64,000 nt of DNA from Mesorhizobium mediterraneum (lineage in GTDB: Bacteria; Pseudomonadota; Alphaproteobacteria; Rhizobiales; Rhizobiaceae), in NCBI RefSeq assembly GCF_002284565.1, contig NZ_NPKI01000027.1:62001-126000 (forward strand), given 5' to 3'. Every line of letters begins with the position of its first letter. Within the stretch, counting starts at the first letter, position 1. A program made the position numbers and the translations under genes. A model generated the notes under the pieces. The model was not told the DNA's origin. It ran no database searches and worked only from the letters and a program-made list of their open reading frames with translations. Of this stretch, positions 1-9,079 are shown one piece after another.

Positions 1-285
1 GCGATTTCTCGGGCGCCGGCGCGCCTACCGAAACGCAGCACGACATTGAGCAAAGCGGCGCTGCCCGAGACAAAAAGTGAAGTCCGCCGGGCGGGCCTGG
101 GTCAAGGGCAGCAAGAAAGCAGCCCGCGCCGCGCGCACTGCGAACTAAGTCCGACGTCTGCTCGATGGCTTGGCGATGGCGGCTTGGCCGACAACTTCGG
201 GCGCATCGCCGGCCCCGATGGCAGATGATCGTCGGCCTGGTGGCGGCGGTCCTGACCTACGTCGACGACCACCGCGTCAGCTGCA
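1..285. other. Window edge, no confident gene
   Basis: One plus-strand frame is open from the window edge to a TGA ending at base 80 and could be the last 25 codons of a gene starting outside the window (ending ...AARDKK). This is too short to assign. The rest contains only short overlapping open frames with no recognisable protein and no convincing ribosome binding site. It may hold decayed coding sequence, but nothing can be supported. Confidence 0.3.
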
Positions 286-1110
286 CTATTTGCGTGCGAG
301 CACGACGTGAGCCTCTTGGGGGAATGTCAGCTCCCCTCCAGTTGAATAGATTGCCAGCGAGGAACTTACATCCCCCATGATCGCTGCGATGACTACGTCC
401 CGTTGTCCGGCATCCATTCCGCTGACCAGCCCAGCCTGCGGAGTCGCTGCCAGCTGTAGTCGCACATATTCCTTTGACGAGGGGAATCGGATGTTCTGTG
501 TCGTCGTGTGGATGGTCACCTGACGAAATCCCGCCCCGGTCACCAATCGGTAAAGCTCGTCCGCGTCGGCGAGTGAATGCTCGGACCGTTTCGTCGCCGA
601 AGCGCCTGGACCGAGATGCCGATCCAGGGCATCCGCCAGCGCCTTTGCCGCAGGAGTATGCTCAATAGCGCTGAAAACGCTTAAGGCCAGTCGGCCGTCA
701 GCCACCAGAACCCGGAACATCCCACGCAGCGCACTCGATCGATCCGGAAAAAACTGCAGCCCGAGCTGGCAAAGAACCAGATCGAAGGTGGAGTCAGGGA
801 ACGGCATTTCGAGCGCGCTTCCCTCGTGCCAGTCAATACGCGGTCCAGCGCCGCTCGGGAGCGACCGAGCAACGGCAAGCATGCCCGTGTTGATGTCGAG
901 GCCGACGACATGCCCACTTCCCATACGCTCGGCCGCCGAGCGTGCCACCACGCCGGTGCCGCAAGCTACGTCCAGAACCCGCTCACCAGATCGAGGCGCA
1001 GCACGATCCACCAGGTCGGCAGCCCACAGGGCTGTGATTGCCGGAACCAGGTAGCGCTCGTAGAGTTCCGCGGCGCTACCTTCCAGCTGCCATTGCTCCT
1101 GCCGGGCCAT
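286..1110 (-). CDS. Class I SAM-dependent methyltransferase
   Basis: This 274-residue protein has a Rossmann-type methyltransferase fold. The SAM-binding motif I, VLDVACGTGVVAR, lies at about residues 45-57, an acidic motif (VVGLDIN) follows, and a later hydrophobic strand reads FDLVLCQLGLQFF, as in UbiE/Methyltransf_11 proteins. It should move a methyl group from SAM to a small acceptor in the cytosol, but the acceptor cannot be read from sequence. The start was placed at the ATG six codons inside the longest frame because GGGAGGG lies just upstream of it. The gene stands alone, and its neighbours give no functional hint. Confidence 0.8.
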   Translation of the reverse strand: MARQEQWQLEGSAAELYERYLVPAITALWAADLVDRAAPRSGERVLDVACGTGVVARSAAERMGSGHVVGLDINTGMLAVARSLPSGAGPRIDWHEGSALEMPFPDSTFDLVLCQLGLQFFPDRSSALRGMFRVLVADGRLALSVFSAIEHTPAAKALADALDRHLGPGASATKRSEHSLADADELYRLVTGAGFRQVTIHTTTQNIRFPSSKEYVRLQLAATPQAGLVSGMDAGQRDVVIAAIMGDVSSSLAIYSTGGELTFPQEAHVVLARK

Positions 1111-1375
1111 AGCGTCCCTCCCGCACAATGAGCCGCTCCGACAACGGGCCCGATCGGCGCTTCAAGCAGCCATCATAAAGCGCCTATCTGTCACAGAGCA
1201 ACCGGGCGATAGAAACAAGGATACCGAGCAGATCGTTAGGACGGTCCGCACACATTGCGAGCGTCGCTTGCTGGAGCTGCGTTAGTCAGTCGGAGGCTAA
1301 TGGCGTTTTTAACGGAACGCTAATATAAATGGACGTTCGAACGAGCAGCGCCTGCCAAATCCCTGAGGGAATGCC

Positions 1376-1708
1376 ATGCGAAGGTTCATCTTCACGGCAA
1401 TGTGTATCGCCGCCGCAACGGCCGCTAACGCCCATGATTGGTACGAAGACAAGATTGATCCACAGACGAAATTCAGGTGTTGCGGTGGTTCTGATTGCCG
1501 CGCCATACCTCGGTCTTCGGTGCGGTCCAGGATAGACGGTGGTTACACTTATTTGCCGCATAATTTCACCATCCCACGGGACCGTGTACAGGAATCCCCG
1601 GACGGCCAATACCATATCTGTGAGAATACCTACGTCGTAACCAATCAGCTGTATTGGCGTTGCTTTTTCGCGCCTCGTGTCGATGTCTCTCTACTTCTCG
1701 CACGTTAA
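1376..1708 (+). CDS. Small secreted Cys-containing hypothetical protein
   Basis: A 110-residue protein with a clear N-terminal signal peptide (MRRFIFTAMCIAAATAANA, cleavage likely after ANA), followed by a mature part starting HDWYEDKIDP. A CCGGSDC cluster near residues 37-43 and two later cysteines suggest disulfides in the periplasm. I recognise it only as a type of exported hypothetical protein common in Rhizobiales. No function can be assigned. AT-rich sequence (taatataaat) about 50 bases upstream may be its promoter. Confidence 0.65.
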   Translation: MRRFIFTAMCIAAATAANAHDWYEDKIDPQTKFRCCGGSDCRAIPRSSVRSRIDGGYTYLPHNFTIPRDRVQESPDGQYHICENTYVVTNQLYWRCFFAPRVDVSLLLAR

Positions 1709-1969
1709 GGTAAATACGGCGCGTCGCGGCCGGAATCCTCGTAGTGACCCTTGGTGAGCGGCTGCTCCGGCTGGTACTCCTAAGACAAGGTGTCAGCCTG
1801 GGCAGGACCGACACGGCGCGCATCAGATTGATGTTGCGGTCGATGACCCTTCGAATGTTTCTGCAAGCTGACCTTCTTGGGGTTGTATTTCAGGGCGTAG
1901 GAGACCTGATTGCCGACCTCACGGCCGATCCTCGCCTGGCGAGATCTTCGGCAGATTGCGGTATTCAAA

Positions 1970-2000
1970 CGCCGGGCGTCTGGCTGCAGGACGCCCGGCG
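1970..2000 (-). terminator. Hairpin downstream of the aminotransferase gene
   Basis: A perfect 11-bp inverted repeat (CGCCGGGCGTC / GACGCCCGGCG) with a 9-base loop begins 12 bases past the aminotransferase stop codon. The minus-strand exit carries only a short T run (GTTTG), while the plus-strand exit reads ATCGTTTTA, so it may act in both directions. The rest of the roughly 300-base gap 1709-2011 contains short open frames on both strands but no gene I can support. Confidence 0.6.
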
Positions 2001-2011
2001 ATCGTTTTACC

Positions 2012-3391
2012 CTACCGCTTGCGCAAATCCGCTTGGGCCAGATCAAGCGCCTTGGCGATGCGGCCGCAAGCCATGTCGATTGTCTCGCGCGTCCAGATCA
2101 GCGGCGGCGACAGGATCATCGTGTCGCCGGTGGCGCGCAGCATCATGCCTTGGGCAATTGCGTGATCGCGGACAAGCACGGCCGCACTCCCGGCCGGCAG
2201 GAAGCGCTCCTTGGTCGCCTTGTCCCTAACAATCTCGATCGCCCCCATCAGCCCGATCGAGCGCACCTCGCCGACCAGATCGTGACCGCCGATGTGCTCC
2301 TGCAGCGCCTTGGCGAAATAGGGTCCGGTGTCGTTCTTGACCCGATCGACCAAACCTTCCCGCTCCATGATCTCGAGGTTCTTCAGCGCCACGGCGCAGG
2401 CCACGGGGTGGCCGGCATAAGTATAGCCGTGATTGAACTCGCCGCCCTTCTCGACAAGCGTCGCGGCGATGCGGTCACCAACCAGCAGTGCCGACAGCGG
2501 CTGATAACCGGAGGTCAGCGCTTTGGCGGTGGTGATGGTATCGGGCTCGATGTCGAAGGTCTGAGCTGCGAACCACTCGCCGGTGCGGCCATAGCCGGTG
2601 ATGACCTCGTCCAACATCAGGAGGACATCGTATTTGCGGCAGATGCGCTGCACTTCCGGCCAATAGCTCATCGGCGGTATCTTCACGCCGCCTGCCCCCA
2701 TCACCGGCTCGCCGATGAAGGCGGCGACCTTGTCGGCACCGGCTTCGAGTATGGCGTCCTCGACGGCCTTGGCCGCGCGCAGGCCGAAATCATGGTCGCT
2801 TTCACCGGGCAGAGCCAGCTCGTAGGCATACGGCATCATCACATGGACGATGTTGGGAACCGCGCCGTTGAGCTGCTTGTGCATCGGCTCCATGCCGCCC
2901 AGCGAAGCGCCGGCGATGGTCGAGCCGTGATAGGCGGTCTTGCGCGAGATGATGCGGTTCTTCTCCGGCTTGCCTTCCAATGCCCAATAGTGGCGGACAA
3001 GGCGCAGCGCCGTGTCATTGGCCTCCGAACCGGACGAGCCGTAGATGACCTGGTTGACGTGCTTCGGCGCCAGTTCCGCCAGCTTCTTGGCCAGCAGCAC
3101 TGGCGTCGGTGTCGAGCATTTGAAGAAGGAATTGTAGTAGGGCAATTCCTTCATCTGGGCGTAAGCCGCGTCGGCCAGCTCATCGCGGCCGTAACCGATG
3201 TTGACGCACCACAGCCCGGCCATGCCGTCGAGGATTTCCATACCTTCGGAATCGTAGATGAACGGACCATTGGCGTGGGTGATGATGCGTGAGCCGGCCT
3301 CACGCATCTCCTTATGGTCGGTGAACGGATGAAGGTGATGAGCAGCATCGATCTGCTGAAGCTGCTTCAGCGAATAATTTTGATAAGTCAT
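2012..3391 (-). CDS. Class III omega-amino acid/polyamine:pyruvate aminotransferase
   Basis: This 459-residue PLP enzyme is a fold-type I, class III aminotransferase. Visible motifs are the phosphate-binding SGSEAND region, the LMLDEVITGYGRTGEW segment with the Asp that pairs with the PLP ring nitrogen, and the Schiff-base lysine in TTAKALTSGYQPLSA at about residue 288. Length and motif spelling fit the omega-amino acid or putrescine:pyruvate branch (SpuC/AptA-like). It would move a terminal amino group from a diamine or beta-amino acid to pyruvate. The start is the ATG with AGAGGAAAG upstream rather than an in-frame start 52 codons earlier. It is monocistronic and ends at a hairpin. Confidence 0.88.
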   Translation of the reverse strand: MTYQNYSLKQLQQIDAAHHLHPFTDHKEMREAGSRIITHANGPFIYDSEGMEILDGMAGLWCVNIGYGRDELADAAYAQMKELPYYNSFFKCSTPTPVLLAKKLAELAPKHVNQVIYGSSGSEANDTALRLVRHYWALEGKPEKNRIISRKTAYHGSTIAGASLGGMEPMHKQLNGAVPNIVHVMMPYAYELALPGESDHDFGLRAAKAVEDAILEAGADKVAAFIGEPVMGAGGVKIPPMSYWPEVQRICRKYDVLLMLDEVITGYGRTGEWFAAQTFDIEPDTITTAKALTSGYQPLSALLVGDRIAATLVEKGGEFNHGYTYAGHPVACAVALKNLEIMEREGLVDRVKNDTGPYFAKALQEHIGGHDLVGEVRSIGLMGAIEIVRDKATKERFLPAGSAAVLVRDHAIAQGMMLRATGDTMILSPPLIWTRETIDMACGRIAKALDLAQADLRKR

Positions 3392-3611
3392 GTCTGATCT
3401 TTCCTCTTTGAACCAATCCGGCGTTTGCCGGGGCGGATTCGTCAGAGGAGCGCGGGCGGCGAATAGCCGATGCGGGCGCAAAGCCGCAAAAGCTCGGCGC
3501 GAAGCGTGCGCGGCGACGGCGTCACCGCCACCCCAAATGCGCACCATGTCCCCATCCGAGCCATGGCCTGCACCATATGCCGTCTGATGCGATCAGTTCA
3601 AGTCGTTCCGT

Positions 3612-5687
3612 TCAAGCGATGCTGGTCAGCGCCCGTTGCAGGAAAACATACTTCATTGCGGCCTGTGCCGCTTGCGGCCGGCGATCACCGCGCCCGCCAT
3701 GGCCGCCTTCGGTCTCCTCGAAGAACAGCGTCTTCGCATGGCCGGCAGCCTGCAGCCGCCCGGCCATCTTGCGCGCATGGCCGGGATGGACGCGGTCGTC
3801 GGCGGTCGACGTCGTCAGCAGCACCGGCGGATAGGCCGCATCGGTCTTTACATGCTGATAAGGCGAGTAAGCGGCCAGCCAGGCCGCCTCTTCAGGCTTA
3901 GCCGGATCGCCATACTCGGCCATCCAGGATGCGCCAGGCGGCAGCTCGGTGTAGCGCAGCATGTCGAGCAGCGGCACGTCGATGATCACCGCACCGAAAA
4001 GCTCGGGATGCTGGGTCAGCGAAACGCCGGTCAGCAGGCCGCCATTCGAGCCGCCTTGGATGCCGAGCGTCGCCGGCGTGGCGATGCCGCGTTTCACGAT
4101 GTCTTGCGCGACCGCGGCGAAATCGTCGAAGGCATTCTGGCGATTGGCCTTGAGCGCAGCCTGGTGCCAGTTCGGACCGAACTCGCCGCCGCCGCGGATA
4201 TTGGCCTGCACATAGGCATTGCCCTTTTCCAGCCACAGCCTGCCGCGCACGCCGGCATAGCCGGGCAGCAGCGGCACTTCAAAGCCGCCATAGCCATAAA
4301 GCAATGTCGGCACCGGACCGTCCTGGTCGCGTTGCCTGACGACGAAGTAAGGGATCATGGTGCCGTCTTTCGAGCGCGCCTCGAACTGTTCCGACACAAG
4401 GGACGAAGCATCGAAACGCGCCGGCTGCGATTTCACCGTTGTCATCGTCGCAGCATCGTCGTCCGACCAGATGATCGAGCTCGGCGTCAGGAAATCGGTG
4501 AAGGAGAAGGAGACGCTGGAGCCGAAATGTTCGGCATGGGCGATGCCGACATTGCCATTCTCAGGCAGCGCGACTGGCTTCAGCGACCAGCCGCCGTCAT
4601 CGCGCTCGCAGACGACGACCTTGCCGCGCACATTATCCATCAGGTTGATGAACAACCGGTCCTGCGTGCGGGCAATGCCGGCGATCGAAACCCTATGCGC
4701 CGGCTCGATCACGGTATCGATGGGTCCAAACGCATCGGCTTCGATCCAGCGCGCGAAATCCAGCGAATAGAGGCCGTCAGGTTGGCACAACGTGCCATCC
4801 GGCGCCGTCCACGGGCTGCGCACCCCGAAGACGAACTGATCCCTGAACAGCGCCGTGTCGGTGACGTCATCCGGTAGCGGAATGCGCCTGTTCTCGCCGG
4901 AAGGCAGACGCAGAAAACTGTGCGAGGCAAAGAAGTCGAGCGTCCGGGTCAGGAACAGATGCCGCTTGTCGCCGTCGAACTCGAGGGAACCGCCGGCGGC
5001 GAGATCCTGCTTCTGCGCCTCGAAGAGCGGCGTCGCATCCTCCAGCCTGGTGCCGCGCTGCCAAAGCTTGACCACGCGTGGATAACCGGACTGGGTTTTT
5101 TCGTCCTCCTCGAAGGCAGCCGAAACGATGACGGTGTCCTTGTCCAACCAGCTGAAGCCCGACTTCGAGGCGGGCGCGCGAAAGCCGCCCTCGACAAAGG
5201 ACTTGGTGTCGATGTCGAATTCACGCATCTCACTGGCGTCGCCACCATCCGGCGACAGGCTGAGCAGGCAGCGGCTGAAGTCGGGGTAAAGCCGGCTGGC
5301 GCCGCTGAACACCCATTTCACGCCCTCTTTGGCGGACAGATTATCGAAGTCGATGATCGTCTCCCAATCCGGCTTCTCGGTCTTGTAGGAAGCGACCGTC
5401 GTGCGCCGCCAGAGGCCGAGCACATTGGTCTTGTCCTGCCAGAAATTGTAGACATGGCCGCTGAGTGCAGACCCGACCGCAATGTTGTCCTCGGCCGTCA
5501 TCAGGTCGAGCGCGGTCTGGAAGGAGGCCTGGTAGGACGGATCACCCTGCAATTCACCTGTTGTAACCGCGTTCTGACGGTGGACCCAGTCGAGCGCTTC
5601 CTTGCCTGTCCTGTCCTCCAGCCAGAGAAAGGGATCCTCGGTCTCGCCAACTGGACCCTGCTGCTTCTGTGCGATCGACTTTGTCAT
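3612..5687 (-). CDS. Prolyl oligopeptidase family serine peptidase (S9A)
   Basis: A 691-residue protein of normal S9A length. The N-terminal two thirds is the beta-propeller that restricts access to short peptides, beginning with the family signature EDPFLWLED. The C-terminal alpha/beta-hydrolase domain carries the nucleophile in GIQGGSNGG (Ser547), the acid in STADDRVHPGH (about Asp630/631) and the base in EGGHGG (His663). It should cleave after proline in short peptides. No signal peptide is visible, so it is probably cytoplasmic. GGAGACCAC precedes the ATG. The roughly 220 bases between it and the aminotransferase hold nothing recognisable. Confidence 0.92.
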   Translation of the reverse strand: MTKSIAQKQQGPVGETEDPFLWLEDRTGKEALDWVHRQNAVTTGELQGDPSYQASFQTALDLMTAEDNIAVGSALSGHVYNFWQDKTNVLGLWRRTTVASYKTEKPDWETIIDFDNLSAKEGVKWVFSGASRLYPDFSRCLLSLSPDGGDASEMREFDIDTKSFVEGGFRAPASKSGFSWLDKDTVIVSAAFEEDEKTQSGYPRVVKLWQRGTRLEDATPLFEAQKQDLAAGGSLEFDGDKRHLFLTRTLDFFASHSFLRLPSGENRRIPLPDDVTDTALFRDQFVFGVRSPWTAPDGTLCQPDGLYSLDFARWIEADAFGPIDTVIEPAHRVSIAGIARTQDRLFINLMDNVRGKVVVCERDDGGWSLKPVALPENGNVGIAHAEHFGSSVSFSFTDFLTPSSIIWSDDDAATMTTVKSQPARFDASSLVSEQFEARSKDGTMIPYFVVRQRDQDGPVPTLLYGYGGFEVPLLPGYAGVRGRLWLEKGNAYVQANIRGGGEFGPNWHQAALKANRQNAFDDFAAVAQDIVKRGIATPATLGIQGGSNGGLLTGVSLTQHPELFGAVIIDVPLLDMLRYTELPPGASWMAEYGDPAKPEEAAWLAAYSPYQHVKTDAAYPPVLLTTSTADDRVHPGHARKMAGRLQAAGHAKTLFFEETEGGHGGRGDRRPQAAQAAMKYVFLQRALTSIA

Positions 5688-5817
5688 GTGGTCTCCGAAA
5701 AATTCGTCAAGTTCGGTGCCACAAACATCGGCGTGGCGCTATCGAGATTCAATTGAAACACGTAAAATGAACGGCCTCCGTATAGCTAGGCCTTCTGCGT
5801 GGGGTGAAGGAAACTTC

Positions 5818-6357
5818 ATGCAACGTCTCTACATTGCGAATGAGAAGTTTGATCCGGTCAACGGCACAGGGTGGAAGGAGTACATTCAGTGGTCGGGCCT
5901 TACCCAGCTGACCGAGGTTGTCACGCTCGACGGGATGCTCTGCGCATTCGCACTACCAGAGACGAAGGACAGCCACTGGCCCCACATTGTTAACGAAGAC
6001 AACATGCTCAACTTCTTTGTGGACCTGGACTTCCTTCTTTCGGAGTTGGCCGATACGAGCAATCTCAACGTCCTTGGCGTGATCCGAAGGCCATCAACGG
6101 ACGTGCGCCACCTTGATTGGAATGGATTCACGTTCCTCGGCTATGACTTGCTGGACCAGGACGTTTCAACAAGCGCACTAACCAATTGCGGCGGCTTTCC
6201 GGAAGCATTCGCGAACTCGGAACTCTCCAGCGTCGGACTGATCCCAGACTTTAATCGCGCTGTTGAAATTCAAGGAACGCTGCGAAGCAAATACTATCCA
6301 CCTGAACACCACGCCGATTGTGACCTCTGGGCTATTTTCATACAGCAAGGCAATTAA
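5818..6357 (+). CDS. Hypothetical protein of unknown function
   Basis: A 179-residue acidic soluble protein beginning MQRLYIANEKFDP, with no signal peptide, membrane segment or recognised motif. The start was set at the ATG behind GGTGAAGGAAACTTC, which is a good ribosome binding site; upstream in-frame starts overlap the promoter of the divergent peptidase gene. Its base composition is visibly less GC-rich than its neighbours, so it may have been acquired. It is convergent with the MFS gene and no partner is obvious. Compact acidic single-domain proteins of this kind are often immunity or SMI1/SUKH-like proteins, but nothing here proves that. Confidence 0.6.
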   Translation: MQRLYIANEKFDPVNGTGWKEYIQWSGLTQLTEVVTLDGMLCAFALPETKDSHWPHIVNEDNMLNFFVDLDFLLSELADTSNLNVLGVIRRPSTDVRHLDWNGFTFLGYDLLDQDVSTSALTNCGGFPEAFANSELSSVGLIPDFNRAVEIQGTLRSKYYPPEHHADCDLWAIFIQQGN

Positions 6358-6376
6358 GGCTACTCCGATACGTAGC

Positions 6377-7540
6377 TCACACGATCCGCCGCCGCATGAC
6401 GGTTGTAACCGCCAGCGCCAGGCACATGGCGCCAAGCGTGATCGGCAGGCCGTCCGCACCAAGAATATCCATGGCACCTCCCGCCAGCGGCGGCATGGCG
6501 ATACCGCCGACGCCCCACATCAGCGAGAAGGCGGCGTTGCCGGCGACCAGCGCCGAGCCGGTGAAGCGCTCGCCGAGCTCGATGATCGACATCGTATAGA
6601 TGCCGTAGGAAACCGCGCCCCAGATAAAGACGCATGGCCAGATCAGCGGCGTCTCGATGAGAACCGGCAACAGCACGCATCCGAGCACGGTCAGCGACAC
6701 GCAGATAAACCGCACCAGACGCGCCGTCAGCCGTTCCGCCAGCAGGCCGAGCGGCACCTGCATGGCGATGTTGCCGGCGATCATCACCGACAGCAGCGCC
6801 GACATGCGGGCTTCGGCGATGCCGTAATAGGTCCCGTAGACCGGCAGCAGCGCCAGCACCGCCTGCTCAAAGCCGGCGGCGACGACGACCGCCGACAACA
6901 GCAGCCATGCCATCGGCATGAACCCCATCACCGAAACCCGGTGCCCGGCCTCATCGACCTTCGGAAGCCGTCGCAGCACCAGCGCCAGGCAGGCGCCGCA
7001 AAAAACGAATGCGGCGATGCCGACGAGAAACGGCGGCCATCCTTCGGTGCCGACGGCAAGCAGGCACAGCGGGCCGGCCGCGAAACCTGCCGAAATGACT
7101 GTGGAATAGATCCCCATCACGCGACCGCGGCGCGCCGGCGGCGCCAGGGCGATCACCCAGATCTCGCTCAGCACATAGAGCGGATTGGTCACCACGCCGA
7201 TCAGGAAGCGCAGCGGAAACCACAGATAGACATTCTGCGTCCAACCGATCAGCGCCAGCGTGATCGCGGAAAGCGCTGCGCAGGTGAGCGCCGTGCGCCC
7301 TGCCCCGAACCGGCGCGCCAGCGCCGGGATGAGCGGCGACGAGACGATGAAGCCGACCGGCGTCATCGCCGCAGACAGCCCGATCATGGCCGGCGAGATG
7401 CCTTGTCGCTGCAGGATGAAGCTCAGCAGCGGATAGGAGAGCCCCTGCGCGATGGCGAACACCGAGACGGTCGCGATTACCCCGGTGAGCGCCGCCCACG
7501 GCATTCCCGTTTCGTTGCCGCTGGTGCCGGTCGCAATCAT
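6377..7540 (-). CDS. MFS transporter, second of a tandem pair
   Basis: This 387-residue integral membrane protein has about 12 predicted hydrophobic segments and the MFS cytoplasmic loop signature (PARRGRVMGIYST region) typical of YcaD-like MFS_1 permeases. It resembles the adjacent upstream protein along its whole length (for example LAPPARRGRVMG against LAPPTRRGRVMG), so the two arose by tandem duplication. The substrate is unknown; drug or metabolite efflux is likely. The start was placed at MIATGTSG with GGATGG upstream. Similarity between the paralogs continues upstream of this ATG, so a longer N-terminus or a conserved leader is possible. Confidence 0.85.
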   Translation of the reverse strand: MIATGTSGNETGMPWAALTGVIATVSVFAIAQGLSYPLLSFILQRQGISPAMIGLSAAMTPVGFIVSSPLIPALARRFGAGRTALTCAALSAITLALIGWTQNVYLWFPLRFLIGVVTNPLYVLSEIWVIALAPPARRGRVMGIYSTVISAGFAAGPLCLLAVGTEGWPPFLVGIAAFVFCGACLALVLRRLPKVDEAGHRVSVMGFMPMAWLLLSAVVVAAGFEQAVLALLPVYGTYYGIAEARMSALLSVMIAGNIAMQVPLGLLAERLTARLVRFICVSLTVLGCVLLPVLIETPLIWPCVFIWGAVSYGIYTMSIIELGERFTGSALVAGNAAFSLMWGVGGIAMPPLAGGAMDILGADGLPITLGAMCLALAVTTVMRRRIV

Positions 7541-7651
7541 TCTGCCATCCCTGCATTGGAGATCTGCTCGGCGAGTCACCCAGCTACCGGTCCGGTTCCG
7601 CGAAAGAAAGGGCCGGCCAGCAAAAACCATTTGCGCCAACGGATCGCCGGC

Positions 7652-8827
7652 TCAACGGTTCCGGCGTCCGGACGACCGGTAGAGCGCGAACGCGATCAGC
7701 AGCGCATCGAGGCCAGCGATCACCGCCGGCAGGCCGAGCGGACCGATCCCCTGCATCAGCGCGCCGGCGCCGGGCGGGCCGACAATGCCGCCAGCGCCCC
7801 ACGTCAGCGCGAAGGCTGCGTTGCCGGCGACGAGTGCTGTTCCCTTGAACCGGCTGCCTAGCTCGACCAGCGCCATTGTATAGACGCCGTAGCCGACCGC
7901 GCCCATCACCACCAGCACGGGCCAGACCAACGGCGTCGTGATCAGGAGCGGCAGCGAGAGCGCGCAAGCGGCCGTCGCCAGCGCGCAAAAGACGATCATC
8001 GCCCGGCCGCCGAAGCGCTCGGCCATCAGCCCCAGCGGGATCTGCAGCAGGATGTTGCCGGCCGACAGCGCCGTCACCAGCGCCGCCAGCGTCGCTTCCG
8101 GCAAGCCGTAGCCGGAACCGAAAACTGGCATCAGCGCATAGGTGCTCTGCTGGACCGCGGCCGCAACCAGGACCGCCAGCAGCAGCGCCGGCGCCAGCTT
8201 GGCGAAGCCTACGATGCCGCCCGAAACCTGGCCGTCATCCTCGAAACCGGTCAATTTGGACGAGACGGCGCGCAGGATCAGCGCACAGAGCGCAAAGCCT
8301 GATATCGCCGCGACGAAAGGAGGCCATCCCGATGTGCCGACCGTGATCAGGATCAGCGGCCCCGCCGCGTAGCCGGCGCCCAGCAGCGTATTGAACACCC
8401 CCATCACCCGGCCGCGGCGCGTCGGCGGCGCCAGCGACAGCGCCCACACCTCGCCAAGCACATAGAGCGGATTGATGACCACGCCGACGAGAAAGCGGAT
8501 GATGAACCACGCCACCCAATCCTGCAGATAGCCGATGCCTAAGAAGCAGAGCGCGCCGGCCAGTGAACAGCCGACGGCGAGGTTGCGCGCGCCGACCAGG
8601 CGGACGGCCGCCGGCACGAACGCAGCCGACAGGATGAGGCCAACCGGCATCATCGCCGCGGAAAGGCCGATCAGCGCCGGAGACATGCCTTGCCGCTGCA
8701 TCAACAGCGTAAACAGCGGATAGCTAAGCCCCTGCGCGGCGCCGAACATGGCCAGAGCGGCTGTGACGCCGGCAAGCGCTGCCCACTGCGTTGCCGCCTC
8801 GCCATCGCTCGAACCGGTCGCGACCAT
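7652..8827 (-). CDS. MFS transporter, first of a tandem pair
   Basis: A 391-residue MFS permease with about 12 membrane segments and the LAPPTRRGRVMGVF loop. It is transcribed just ahead of its paralog and away from the mttB-like gene, so the shared intergenic region may regulate both the transporter pair and the methyltransferase. That proximity makes uptake or export of a methylated compound conceivable, but the sequence does not identify the substrate. The ATG chosen begins MVATGSSD after GGGATGGCGG. The in-frame upstream stretch resembles that of the paralog. Confidence 0.85.
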   Translation of the reverse strand: MVATGSSDGEAATQWAALAGVTAALAMFGAAQGLSYPLFTLLMQRQGMSPALIGLSAAMMPVGLILSAAFVPAAVRLVGARNLAVGCSLAGALCFLGIGYLQDWVAWFIIRFLVGVVINPLYVLGEVWALSLAPPTRRGRVMGVFNTLLGAGYAAGPLILITVGTSGWPPFVAAISGFALCALILRAVSSKLTGFEDDGQVSGGIVGFAKLAPALLLAVLVAAAVQQSTYALMPVFGSGYGLPEATLAALVTALSAGNILLQIPLGLMAERFGGRAMIVFCALATAACALSLPLLITTPLVWPVLVVMGAVGYGVYTMALVELGSRFKGTALVAGNAAFALTWGAGGIVGPPGAGALMQGIGPLGLPAVIAGLDALLIAFALYRSSGRRNR

Positions 8828-9079
8828 CCGCCATCCCTGTGAATCGCCCACCCTCGGGGGTCGGCAAGCTACCCGGCTAGCGGTTCGGCCTGGGAAAAGG
8901 AAGGGCCGCCCGGGCAAATCTCCTGCGCCACGTCATCCGCCCCGTGCGTGTGCCCAACGATCGGTCAGCTGCCCTTCCGGCATGTCGCTTCCCTCGTCCT
9001 AGTGGTCGCCGCCTCCGCAATGGCGGGACGGCCGGCGGTCCATTATGCCGCCGCACTGTCGCAGCGTACGAGGCTTGTC

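Noticed and set aside
1744..2229. Plus-strand open frame of 161 codons overlapping the end of the aminotransferase gene
   Set aside because: It has no ribosome binding site or recognisable domain, and its second half is the antisense of a well-supported aminotransferase gene.
6263..7861. 532-codon plus-strand frame rich in Arg, His and Gln
   Set aside because: It is the antisense shadow of the two MFS genes. Composition is typical of reverse frames in GC-rich DNA and no motif is present.
8828..9079. Cobalamin riboswitch between the MFS and mttB-like genes
   Set aside because: No recognisable B12 box or the usual stem pattern was seen. The conserved sequence there belongs to the MFS leader on the other strand.
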